In this document: piece after piece, positions 42,419 to 51,150 of the stretch
Position numbering within the stretch: position 1 is the stretch's first letter
How the letters are laid out: the number at the start of each line of letters is the position of its first letter
From: Prevotella sp.
Lineage (GTDB): Bacteria; Bacteroidota; Bacteroidia; Bacteroidales; Bacteroidaceae
Assembly: GCA_017483185.1 (NCBI GenBank)
Contig: JAFULM010000035.1
Span: 1-58,482 of the forward strand
Length of the DNA stretch: 58,482 bases
Direction of reading: 5' to 3'
The notes under the pieces: generated by a model
Told to the model about the DNA's origin: nothing
Seen by the model: only the letters and a program-made list of their open reading frames with translations
The model's database searches: none
Made by a program: the position numbers and the translations under genes

Positions 42419-45031
42419 TTAAAGCATCACCACCCGGAATGAATACGGCGGCAAAGTGATGCGCAACTTCTTGTCAGCACCCATCTTGAACGTACCGCGC
42501 TCCACGTCAACCATGCGCTGTCCGGGCTTTCCGCTGTATCCTTCGTAACGCACGATGTTGGCTATCGGCAGATTCTTGGCGTCGATGACAAGGTCGAGAG
42601 CGACCGGCAGGACATTGGCAATCTTCAGGAATGACTGTCCCGTGCGACTGTCACGCACGACACTTGCGGCCACCCGGTTGGTTGCAATGCTGTCAACCGT
42701 CAGTTGCGACTCAACATATTTGTTTCCCGAATAGGTCGAGAAGAGACGCTGGGTCTCGTAGCTCGGTGTCTTCTGGATGGACTTGTTGTCGAAATACATC
42801 ATGTCCGGACTCCAGTTGCTGTGGCCGTTTTTCGACAGCATCGGCGCGTAAGAGGTCATCGACACCACGTCGGCATTGCGCTCGATGTGGCACAGATAGG
42901 CTGCTTCGGCCAGGGCGCAGTCGAGTCCGCCCTTTCCCTGACGTGCGGCATACTCGCCGAGATAGACTTTCGGAGCCTTGCGGTCATAGCTGTCGTAGTA
43001 GTGCTGATTGTTGAGGAACCAGCCCACGCTCTCGTAATAATGTTCATCCACCATGTCGAGCACGCTGCTATTGTCGTTGGCAAACTTCCACCCTTCGATA
43101 TAGTCAGACGACGGATAGTGGAACGGGCCTACCGTACCGCACACGGTGATGTCGGGATAACGCTCCTTGATGGCACTGCATATCATGAGACAGCGCTCCT
43201 CAAACGTCGTGGAAATGATGTCCTCATTGCCTATTCCGATATACTTGAGATTGAACGGAGCGGGATGACCGGCGTCTGCGCGCATCTTTGCCCACTTGCT
43301 CGTGGCCGGGTCGCCGTTGGCCCACTCTATCATGTCGAGAATCTCCTGTATGTATGCGGGCATGTCGGCCATCGGAATACCACCCTGCTGGCCGCCATAG
43401 CCGTCCTTGTCAGGCTTTGAGTTCTGACACGGCACACCGGCAGCAAGCACCGGCAGCGGCTCGGCATGGATGTCTTCGCAGAACTGGAAATACTCGAAGA
43501 AGCCCAATCCGCGGGTCTGGTGATACTTCCATATATTGCGGTCGGGCACGCGGTCTTCCAGCGGTCCGACAGTATGGTTCCAGTGATAAATGTTGTCAAG
43601 TCCGTCGCCGTGGCTCATGCATCCGCCTGGGAAGCGCACGAACTTCGGATGAAGGTCGGCGATGGCCTGTGCGAGATCGCGGCGAAGACCATTCTTGCGA
43701 TTGTTGAATGTGTTCTGTGGGAAGAGACTGATCATGTCGACAGCCACCTCACCGTCCTTCTCCGGCACAATCATCAACTCAGCCTTGTCGGCATCAGCCG
43801 TCGGAGTGAGCACCGTTTCGTAGCGGTTCCACACACCTTCAGCGCCCTTGGTGTCAATCCGTGCCGACGCGAGCGTCCGTCCGCCGTCGACAAGAGCCAC
43901 CGTGAAACGCTTGGCACGACCGCCTATGTTGCGCACGCGGAAGCTGAAATCATAACTTTCCCCCTTGCGCACGAGCATGCCGTCCCAACCCGTATTATAT
44001 AATGTGTCAGTAGTCAGCACGGCATAATGGGGATTGTTCTTGCTCAGGGGCTTGTCCGTCATTATTTTCAGACCGCCGGCCGAGCGCCATGCCGTAGAGG
44101 CCGTCCAGTCCTTGTGGTCGCGCGACGTATATTCAAAATCACGATTCTGAACCATCTCGGCATACAGTCCGCCATCTGCGGCATAGCTGATGTCCTCGAA
44201 GAAGACACCCACGAGCTTGTCGCTGATGTCCTTCTGGCGCTTGCCGTCTATCGTGAGCGTAGCCACAGTCGGCTTGTTGCCGAGGGCATTACGCAACTCA
44301 TTGTCACGACCGACCATCAGATTGTCGAAAGCATAAATGCGCTCCAGCTCCTTCTGCTTTGTGAAGTATTCACACAAACTGTCCTCCAGTCCGAGACTCA
44401 CGTCCCACAAGAAGCCGGCCGGCGTAGGATTGCCTTTCCAAATCGGTCTGCCGGCAATGTCGTTCACCGCCACAGTGTCCGTCTTGACGCATGCGGCGTC
44501 ATATTCTCCCTGCGCAGCAGCCACGTCAGCCGTGAAGTGGCGGAACGTGGCGTCCGTCGTCGTCTTGCGCACCTGTCCGTCTTTTGTCCGGAAAAGCACC
44601 GTGTAGCGGCCGCCGCCGTCACTGCGTATCACCGGAGCCAGACACCCCTTGACCGACATGCGCGGATAGTCCTGTGGACGCCATGTGATGAGGTCGGCCG
44701 ACCAAGCCACGGCGAAACACGGCGAATAGTCATTGACCTGAAACACCGACGCATAGCCTCCTTCATCCAAACGGCAGATGAACGGTGCATACATGCGCTT
44801 CTCCGAACCCCAACTGGAATAATCGGAGGCGAAGAGTTGACCCAAATCCGTAAACATGGTGTCATTCTCATGCACAGCCACACGAAAACCCAATTTATCA
44901 CCCGGGCAATAAAGGAAAATCTCTGCCCGTGGCGGAGTCTTCTCTACGACCTTCCGGACTTTCTGTCCCACGGCCGGAATACACACAGATGCCATTAGCA
45001 GCATCAACGGTAACTTCTGTCTGATTGTCAT
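42419..45031 (-). CDS. GH51 alpha-L-arabinofuranosidase with N-terminal beta-propeller-like domain
   Basis: 870 residues with a signal peptide (QKLPLMLLMASVCIPAVGQ). Residues 35-245 resemble a five-bladed GH43-like module (MYAPFICRLDEGGYASVF, VAWSADLITWRPQDYPRMS, CLAPVIRSDGGGRYTVLF) without an obvious complete catalytic set. Residues 250-870 are a GH51 enzyme: VGVFFEDISYAADGGLYAEM, then the acid/base Glu603 in GIGNEDI and the nucleophile Glu693 in YLGEYA. A carbohydrate-binding-like insert lies at about 290-440. It releases terminal arabinofuranose from arabinan or arabinoxylan. No SusC/SusD or other glycoside hydrolases lie nearby, so it is an isolated CAZyme. Confidence 0.9.
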   Translation of the reverse strand: MTIRQKLPLMLLMASVCIPAVGQKVRKVVEKTPPRAEIFLYCPGDKLGFRVAVHENDTMFTDLGQLFASDYSSWGSEKRMYAPFICRLDEGGYASVFQVNDYSPCFAVAWSADLITWRPQDYPRMSVKGCLAPVIRSDGGGRYTVLFRTKDGQVRKTTTDATFRHFTADVAAAQGEYDAACVKTDTVAVNDIAGRPIWKGNPTPAGFLWDVSLGLEDSLCEYFTKQKELERIYAFDNLMVGRDNELRNALGNKPTVATLTIDGKRQKDISDKLVGVFFEDISYAADGGLYAEMVQNRDFEYTSRDHKDWTASTAWRSAGGLKIMTDKPLSKNNPHYAVLTTDTLYNTGWDGMLVRKGESYDFSFRVRNIGGRAKRFTVALVDGGRTLASARIDTKGAEGVWNRYETVLTPTADADKAELMIVPEKDGEVAVDMISLFPQNTFNNRKNGLRRDLAQAIADLHPKFVRFPGGCMSHGDGLDNIYHWNHTVGPLEDRVPDRNIWKYHQTRGLGFFEYFQFCEDIHAEPLPVLAAGVPCQNSKPDKDGYGGQQGGIPMADMPAYIQEILDMIEWANGDPATSKWAKMRADAGHPAPFNLKYIGIGNEDIISTTFEERCLMICSAIKERYPDITVCGTVGPFHYPSSDYIEGWKFANDNSSVLDMVDEHYYESVGWFLNNQHYYDSYDRKAPKVYLGEYAARQGKGGLDCALAEAAYLCHIERNADVVSMTSYAPMLSKNGHSNWSPDMMYFDNKSIQKTPSYETQRLFSTYSGNKYVESQLTVDSIATNRVAASVVRDSRTGQSFLKIANVLPVALDLVIDAKNLPIANIVRYEGYSGKPGQRMVDVERGTFKMGADKKLRITLPPYSFRVVML

Positions 45032-45140
45032 AATGTCTATATTGTTTTGTCTTAATAGTCAGCTCGCAATACGCATACAGCCGGACATCATCTGCACACA
45101 CACGTCCTGTGACAGAGGCTAACCGGGCCGCACACGTATG

Positions 45141-45148
45141 CAAAGATA
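45141..45148 (-). promoter_or_regulatory. -7 element of the GH51 gene
   Basis: TATCTTTG on the minus strand fits the consensus well. A TTG at 19-20 bases upstream is lacking. The leader to ATG 45031 would be about 100 bases. Beyond it, 45149-45295 shows nothing recognised. Confidence 0.5.
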
Positions 45149-45295
45149 CGGAAAATCAAACGAATAACGAAAGGTTTTCCCACCATTCGGCATTTTTCTC
45201 CATTCCTGCACTTTCGCGTGACACGCATACCACATTCCTATCATTCGGAAAACACCCCACGAGAGCAACCAAAGAAGACCGTTTTTTAAACGGCT

Positions 45296-45577
45296 GAAAA
45301 ACTCGGAATAATTCTTACAAACGCCCTCGATTTTAACACGAATTTGAAAAATAAAATCCCACGGCCGCAAATATGCGAGTTTTGCGCGTGCATCTTTTTC
45401 TTCCTGAGCGTCAAAACGTTACAGTGATTTCCACGAAAGTGTGCAACTTTTTCACCGTTTTTGTCTTGCAATAGCGGCCCCGTTGCATTGCAACAAGGCC
45501 CTCCTTGCATCACAACGGGCACGCCGTTGCACGACAAAACCTATGCCGTTGCGACCCAACGGGGCCGCTATTGCAAG
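45296..45577 (+). repeat. Hairpin repeat element, copy D with 5' flank
   Basis: The flank starts GAAAAACTCGGAAT (45296-45309). It includes the block TGCGAGTTTTGCGCGTGCAT (45374-45393) that matches copy B almost base for base. The core 45465-45577 is a perfect 21-bp inverted repeat (45465-45485 and 45557-45577) around 71 bases, total 113 bp. Inside, CAACGG-GCACG-CCGTTG and AAGG/CCTT form hairpins. Homology with copy B continues about 25 bases past the core. It lies between the divergent GH51 and methyltransferase genes. Confidence 0.82.
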
Positions 45578-45799
45578 ACCACCGACGAAATTTTGATGGA
45601 CAAAAGCGATTTTTCAGTCGGCAAACAACATTTTCCCCGTTTTTTTGAAGCATTTCTGAGATGTTAATTTAACAATCTTTTTCTGACATTTTCACACGCA
45701 TCAGCTGAGGGATCCAAAGAGGGAAAGAGTACAGGATGGACCGTCATCTGACGAATACGGTTTATAGAGCTTATAGAGAACTTAAATATCAAAGATATA

Positions 45800-45830
45800 T
45801 TGAGATTGTCAAAAGGAATTAGTATCTTTG
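45800..45830 (+). promoter_or_regulatory. Promoter of the restriction-modification genes
   Basis: TTG (45800-45802) and TATCTTTG (45823-45830) are 20 bases apart, a consensus promoter. The predicted start leaves only about 8-10 bases before ATG 45845, so the TTG at 45800 cannot be the start codon. The mRNA is almost leaderless. Confidence 0.75.
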
Positions 45831-45844
45831 CACAAAAATACATA

Positions 45845-47134
45845 ATGCTTGAGCCAAGTTTATTTCCTGAATTATATGATGCTGTTGATGAAGATATAAA
45901 CAGTACTACTTTTCAAAACAACATGAAGTTGCCTTTACATCGTTGGTATAGATATACGGCCGGTTTTTCAGGATCTTGGGTGGGGTGCATGATAGAAAAA
46001 GCGAAAAAGGAGGGTAAGAAAAGAATCATCGACCCATTTGCAGGTTCCGGAACTGTGATGGTGGAAAGCATGCTTCATGGAGTAGATTCCTTTGGCATAG
46101 AATCCAATCCTTATGTTTATAATATCGCAATGGCGAAACTTCAATGGATAGAATTGGACATTGAAAGGCTTATGCAAGAATGTCTCGATACATTGAGAAG
46201 GGCAAAAACATATCATATAACCCAAACAGAATATCCGGAACTGATTCTGAAATGTTTCCCAATAGGAACATTACAGAAATTGGAATCTTTGAAAAAAGCC
46301 AGCTTGGAAATCGAAGATGATAAAATCAGAAATTTTGTCTGGTTCATCATAACCTCAATCCTTCGCTCAACATCACCGGTCGGAACTGCACAATGGCAAT
46401 ATATACAACCCAACAAAAGCAAAGCCAAGGTCATTGACCCGTTTGATGCATATAAGGCAAAACTTTCGGAAGTGGCGACAGATATGCACAATCTTCGGAA
46501 TATGTTCGGAAGCAATTCGGTCTCAACCATATTACATGAAGATGCACGCAACATTGTTTCCGTACCGGACAAATGGGGTGACTTGGTAATAACCTCACCT
46601 CCGTATGCAAACAATTATGATTATGCTGATGCCATGCGCCTTGAAATGCTGTTTTGGAACGACATAAAAGGATGGAAAGACCTGCAAAGCAAAGTAAGTG
46701 TCAATTTGGTACGGGCATGCACTCAGCATGTTTCGGCACTTAAAGATACCGCCGAAGAATATTTGCGCTCGGACTTATTATCACCCATAAGAGACGAGAT
46801 AACTGAGAAATTCTTACTCCTTAAGAATGAAAGGATGAACCATGGCGGTAAAAAGAATTATCACTTGATGATAGCTGCATACTTTTATGACATGGCCCGG
46901 GTGTTCAAGTCATTAGACAGAGTCACCAATGATAATTGTGAAATGTGCTTTGTAATAGGAGATTCCGCTCCCTACGGCATTTACATACCGGTAGACGAAT
47001 GGTTGGGTAAACTATCGCAGGATGCAGGTTTCAATGACTATTCATTTGAAAAACTGAGAGACAGGAACGTCAAATGGAAAAACCGCAAACACAGGGTTCC
47101 ATTAAAGGAAGGTAGACTTTGGATTTATAAATAA
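45845..47134 (+). CDS. Type II DNA methyltransferase (amino-methylating)
   Basis: 429 residues from ATG 45845. The SAM-binding motif DPFAGSGTV is at 63-71 and the catalytic motif SPPY at 251-254 (LVITSPPYANNYDYAD). The order, SAM motif before catalytic motif, and the SPPY form fit amino-methyltransferases, with SPPY more usual for N4-cytosine. The segment between (about 80-240) probably contains the target-recognition region. The endonuclease gene begins 11 bases after its stop. Base composition is clearly more AT-rich than the flanks, a sign of transfer. The recognition site is not visible. Confidence 0.88.
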   Translation: MLEPSLFPELYDAVDEDINSTTFQNNMKLPLHRWYRYTAGFSGSWVGCMIEKAKKEGKKRIIDPFAGSGTVMVESMLHGVDSFGIESNPYVYNIAMAKLQWIELDIERLMQECLDTLRRAKTYHITQTEYPELILKCFPIGTLQKLESLKKASLEIEDDKIRNFVWFIITSILRSTSPVGTAQWQYIQPNKSKAKVIDPFDAYKAKLSEVATDMHNLRNMFGSNSVSTILHEDARNIVSVPDKWGDLVITSPPYANNYDYADAMRLEMLFWNDIKGWKDLQSKVSVNLVRACTQHVSALKDTAEEYLRSDLLSPIRDEITEKFLLLKNERMNHGGKKNYHLMIAAYFYDMARVFKSLDRVTNDNCEMCFVIGDSAPYGIYIPVDEWLGKLSQDAGFNDYSFEKLRDRNVKWKNRKHRVPLKEGRLWIYK

Positions 47135-47145
47135 TATAGAAAAAT

Positions 47146-48009
47146 ATGGCAGTATCTCAATCGCATACATTAGGAGAATTTTTAGGAACTTTCTTCGAGG
47201 ATTTAATGAAAGCACCTGTTCGTGAGTTCTCGGAAAAGAATGGGCTTTATTTTGACAGTTACGGATTACGCAAAGCCAGAAAAGGAAAGAAAGTATCATG
47301 GACGGACATTCACGGAAGTAGTCATGACTTGGACTTCGTGATAGAAAAGAATGGTACGGATGCTAACATTGGAACTCCTATTGCGTTCATTGAGCTCGCA
47401 TGGCGTAGATATACTAAACATTCCAAAAATAAGGCGCAAGAAATTGCAGGGGCGGTGGACCCGATATGTGAAAGGTACAAGCGTATCAAACCATTCAAAG
47501 GGGCAATTCTTAGCGGACTATTTACGGAAAATTCCTTGAGCCAATTGAAGAATGATGGCTTTCATGTATTGTATATTCCCTTTGATAAAGTAGTACAGGC
47601 GTTCAAAGTTCATGGTTTTGATGTTTTCTTTGATGAGAAAACGGAAGAATCTGACATAAAGAAAATGTATGAGACAGTAACAAAGAAGTCTAATAGACCA
47701 TTGTTGGATAAGGTGCGGAACGAATTGTTGGCTGCATGTACTGATGAAATTAATGCATTTATAAAAGATTTGAAGAATTCGTATAACAGAAAAATCAGTA
47801 GTATCTATATCCTTCCATTGCATGGCGTTAAAATAGAAGTACCCAATATAGAGAAGGCCATTCGTTTTGTGAATGATTACGAAGGATTGCCAGACAACTG
47901 TCAATTACAATATATAGAAATCTTTGTCAATTATAACAATGGTTCCGTAATTCAGTGCCAGTTCAAAGAGAAAGATGAAGTTGTCGATTTCTTAAATCAT
48001 ATCCAATAA
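47146..48009 (+). CDS. Putative type II restriction endonuclease
   Basis: 287 residues. HDLDFVIEKNG followed after about a dozen residues by PIAFIELAWRRYTKHSKNK is compatible with a PD-(D/E)xK nuclease core: an Asp, a strand, then Glu and basic residues. The later KGAILSGLFTENSLSQLKNDGFHVLYIPFDKVV looks like the Rossmann-like second half. The position directly after a methyltransferase gene, the same AT-rich composition and the absence of other partners support a type II endonuclease. The exact family and site are unknown. If correct it cuts the sequence its partner protects. Confidence 0.72.
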   Translation: MAVSQSHTLGEFLGTFFEDLMKAPVREFSEKNGLYFDSYGLRKARKGKKVSWTDIHGSSHDLDFVIEKNGTDANIGTPIAFIELAWRRYTKHSKNKAQEIAGAVDPICERYKRIKPFKGAILSGLFTENSLSQLKNDGFHVLYIPFDKVVQAFKVHGFDVFFDEKTEESDIKKMYETVTKKSNRPLLDKVRNELLAACTDEINAFIKDLKNSYNRKISSIYILPLHGVKIEVPNIEKAIRFVNDYEGLPDNCQLQYIEIFVNYNNGSVIQCQFKEKDEVVDFLNHIQ

Positions 48010-48109
48010 ATGTCGCAAGACGACCGTGTCCGCACTTTTACGTCGAAATATTTTCATAATAGGGAAAAAATCTGTAACTTTCGGCAGTTTTAGAAGACCT
48101 TCAACTGAA

Positions 48110-50800
48110 ATGAGAATGACCCACTTAAGAACTCTGACGAGAAACATACTCATACAAATGGCGATATTCGCCATGACGGCAACCGGCGTAACACCATCAA
48201 ATGCACAAATCCTGCAGGCCTCATTGTCACATTATTCGGCCGACAACGGACTGGCCAGCAACACCGTGTCCGACATCTGCCAGGACGACTACGGATACAT
48301 CTGGATTGCCACATGGAACGGTCTGTCGCGCTTCGACGGCTACGACTTCTACAACTATGCCACCGGCTACCGCAGCGGCATCCCGTCACTCCACAACCGC
48401 ATCAGCGACATCTGTATCGACTTGTCGCAAAACATCTGGATGAAGATGTATGACGGACGCATATTCGTAATAAACAGAAGCACCGACCGCATAGAGAACG
48501 CACTGCAAAATCTTCCCGACAACATGGACTTGAGATCTCCAAAGCGGCTCGCCATGACCAGCCGCGGAGAGGTCTTGGCCCTCATGAACAAAGACGGCGT
48601 ATGCCGGATGAGACTCGACAAAAACGGAGTCAAGAGTTCTCTCGTCAGCACCCGCATGCTGGAGGCGACATCTGTCGTGGAAGGCTATCAGGGAGACATC
48701 TGGGTCGGAACGGAAAAAGGCATACACCGGATGAGCCCGGCCGACGAGACTATCGAACGAAAAGGCGTCTTTGAGGACGAATACATCATGTGCATGCACT
48801 CCAACGGCTACAACATCTACGCCGGAACGGCTTCCGGAAAGATTGTCTCGTTCGCATACGGACAGACTCCGACGGTTGTTCATGAGACAGATTCCGAAAT
48901 TCGCACGGTGTTTGTCGACAGTCACGGACTGCTCTGGTTTGCAACCAAAAGGCATGGCATCTCACGGAAAAACATGGGGACAGGAGACGTCAAGGAGTTT
49001 CAGCAGCGAGTGCTCGTCCCTGCTTACGACAGCAACATCGCACTCGTGACCGAGGTCGGACAGACCGTATGGGCCAGCATGACCAACGGTGGCTTCGGAT
49101 ACTACAACCGCGAAACAGACGAAATGGAGTATTTCCACAATGACCCCAGCAACCCGTGGAACCTCTCCAACACGGTCTTAAGTTATCTCGCACTGCCGGA
49201 AGGAGTCGTGCTGGAGTCGACAGCCCGCAAGGGGTTGGAGAAACTGGACATCCTCAAGAAGACCATCACGCGAAAGAAGTTTTTTCCGGAAGACGGCACT
49301 ACCAACAGCAACGAGATTCGTGCAATGTTCTACGACGAACAAAACAAACGGCTGCTGATAGGAAACAAGCGCGGCACACTTCTTATGATTCAGAACGGAG
49401 TGACGACAGCTATCGATGACGACGGGCAGGGTGGCTCACTTGGACGCATATACGGCATCAACAAAGACAGCAAAGGAAACTATTGGCTGTGCTCGAAAGG
49501 CAAGGGTATAATAAAAATTGAACCGACGGGAGGCGGTTTCCGCAAGACCGTGTTCAGTCACAATCCGAAGGATCCGATGAGCCTTAGCTCCAACGATGTC
49601 TACTGCACTGTGGAAGACAAGTACGGCAATATCTGGGTCGCCACATACAACGGTGGCGTCAACATCATCACACGAAGCAAGGAGGGCCGCACGATCTTCC
49701 TGCACAGCGGCAACTCCATCCGCCAGTATCCTCGCAACTCATATAATAAGGTACGCACGCTTACGGTCGACCACAACGGAAATGTCTGGGCGGGAACGAC
49801 CGATGGTCTGCTGATCATGTCCTACCATAACAACAGAATCAAGATAGAGAAAGTCATGGACACGGACAACGGCGAGCGTAACCTCATGAGCAAGGATATA
49901 GTCGCTCTGGCATGTGGCAGCAAAGGCACCATCTGGATCGGAACGAACGGTGGCGGTCTGAGCCGCACCATAGGCCGGGACGAGCAGGGCAACTGGGAGT
50001 TTGAAAACTTCGGTTGCAGCGACGGTCTGCCTTCGGAGGAGATCAAGAGCATCACGTTCGACAAGAAGGGAAAGGTGTGGTTTGCCACAGACAATGTGCT
50101 CTGCTCTTTCGAAGCCGAAAAACGCATCTTCAGCACGTTCTCCACCCTCGACGGTGTGGACAACACCATCTGTTCGGAAGGTGCGGCGATAAGACTACCA
50201 GGCTCAAACATCATGTTCGGAACGTTGGACGGATGTTATATCGTGGACAGAAACAAACTGAGAAACGACAATGGTTCCATGCTCAAATTGCGCATAACGG
50301 ACTTCTTCGTGGACGACGAGCTCATGTCCCCGCGCCTCAACAGCACCTTCGACAAATATATACCGGAATGTAAAGAGGTCGAGTTGCCCAACTCCGGTTG
50401 CGCTTTCGCCCTGCGATTCGCCTCACTCAACTATCAGTTGCAGCACCGCGTACACTATCAGTATATGCTGGAGGGATACGACAAGGACTGGATAAACACT
50501 GACAGGACGAGGACTGCCGTATATACGAACGTTCCGGCAGGACGATACACGTTCAAGGTGAAAGCATTCCTGCTCGAAGCGCCCGACAAATATGACATGA
50601 AGACGATAGTCGTTGTCATGCCCCACCACTTCCTGCTCTCTTCCGATGCCATCTGGCTCTACATGGCCTTGGGTGTGGTCGGCATGATCGGATTCATGTT
50701 CTGGCGACAAAGGAAACTGGCTCTGCGCGAAAAGCGCAAAGGAAACGCACAGACAACAACAGATGATGCCGCTGACAACATACCGGAGGGAGACGCCTGA
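48110..50800 (+). CDS. Two-component-regulator propeller sensor lacking kinase and output domains
   Basis: 896 residues from ATG 48110; a -7-like TAACTTTC at 48074-48081 supports this over the upstream frame. A signal peptide (LIQMAIFAMTATGVTPSNA) precedes two seven-bladed regulator propellers with repeated G-x-IW-x-AT/GT blades (YGYIWIATWNGLSRFDGYDF, GNIWVATYNGGVNII, GTIWIGTNGGGLSR). A Y_Y_Y domain (about 735-805: YQYMLEGYDKDWINTDRTRT) and one membrane helix (about 842-865) follow. It then ends after about 30 polar residues. Hybrid two-component systems continue with histidine kinase, receiver and AraC domains; none is encoded downstream in any frame that I see. It is therefore a sensor half without an enzyme, either truncated or working through a separate partner. 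Confidence 0.88.
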   Translation: MRMTHLRTLTRNILIQMAIFAMTATGVTPSNAQILQASLSHYSADNGLASNTVSDICQDDYGYIWIATWNGLSRFDGYDFYNYATGYRSGIPSLHNRISDICIDLSQNIWMKMYDGRIFVINRSTDRIENALQNLPDNMDLRSPKRLAMTSRGEVLALMNKDGVCRMRLDKNGVKSSLVSTRMLEATSVVEGYQGDIWVGTEKGIHRMSPADETIERKGVFEDEYIMCMHSNGYNIYAGTASGKIVSFAYGQTPTVVHETDSEIRTVFVDSHGLLWFATKRHGISRKNMGTGDVKEFQQRVLVPAYDSNIALVTEVGQTVWASMTNGGFGYYNRETDEMEYFHNDPSNPWNLSNTVLSYLALPEGVVLESTARKGLEKLDILKKTITRKKFFPEDGTTNSNEIRAMFYDEQNKRLLIGNKRGTLLMIQNGVTTAIDDDGQGGSLGRIYGINKDSKGNYWLCSKGKGIIKIEPTGGGFRKTVFSHNPKDPMSLSSNDVYCTVEDKYGNIWVATYNGGVNIITRSKEGRTIFLHSGNSIRQYPRNSYNKVRTLTVDHNGNVWAGTTDGLLIMSYHNNRIKIEKVMDTDNGERNLMSKDIVALACGSKGTIWIGTNGGGLSRTIGRDEQGNWEFENFGCSDGLPSEEIKSITFDKKGKVWFATDNVLCSFEAEKRIFSTFSTLDGVDNTICSEGAAIRLPGSNIMFGTLDGCYIVDRNKLRNDNGSMLKLRITDFFVDDELMSPRLNSTFDKYIPECKEVELPNSGCAFALRFASLNYQLQHRVHYQYMLEGYDKDWINTDRTRTAVYTNVPAGRYTFKVKAFLLEAPDKYDMKTIVVVMPHHFLLSSDAIWLYMALGVVGMIGFMFWRQRKLALREKRKGNAQTTTDDAADNIPEGDA

Positions 50801-50895
50801 TGCTCCAGTGGCGTATCCGGCGGTACACCACCGACGTGATGCGAACGCGGCTGCATGACGAAATCTGCACAATAACGAAAAAAGAGGAGCAAAGG

Positions 50896-50927
50896 TTTGG
50901 CTTTTTGAATAATTCGTGCTACCTTTG
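50896..50927 (+). promoter_or_regulatory. Promoter of the riboflavin synthase transcript
   Basis: TTTG (50896-50899) and TACCTTTG (50920-50927) with 20 bases between them. The start would be near 50934, giving a leader of about 215 bases before ATG 51151. Confidence 0.75.
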
Positions 50928-50933
50928 CAAATA

Positions 50934-51115
50934 GAAAAAGGGTCGTATCGGTTAGATTGGGATACTCATCAAATAAACTTGAAAACCGAGAATACTTCTC
51001 TTGCCAATGGCGGGCCACACCCCAAAAGGGCAACAGCAATGTCGGTGGATTACAACGGCGGAGAACTCTCAAATCTTATATTAATAGGAGTTTTCATCAC
51101 ATCATCGATACGACC
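50934..51115 (+). ncRNA. Candidate structured leader of riboflavin synthase
   Basis: The predicted 5' end carries GGTCGTATCG (50941-50950), perfectly complementary to CGATACGACC (51106-51115), a 10-bp closing stem over about 155 bases. Inner hairpins include GTATC/GATAC, GAGAA/TTCTC (with loop TAC) and CCCC-AAAA-GGG. The closing stem is followed by TCTCTTTATTTTTC, which could end transcription, 36 bases before the ribE ATG. The conserved blocks of the FMN riboswitch were looked for and not found. It may be an unrecognised cis-regulator or a short RNA. Confidence 0.5.
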
Positions 51116-51150
51116 TCTCTTTATTTTTCAACCACTCAATCCTTTACAAT

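Noticed and set aside
50934-51150. FMN riboswitch before ribE
   Set aside because: Expected from the gene, but the conserved aptamer blocks (such as the GGUGAAAUUCC-type loops) are not in the leader.
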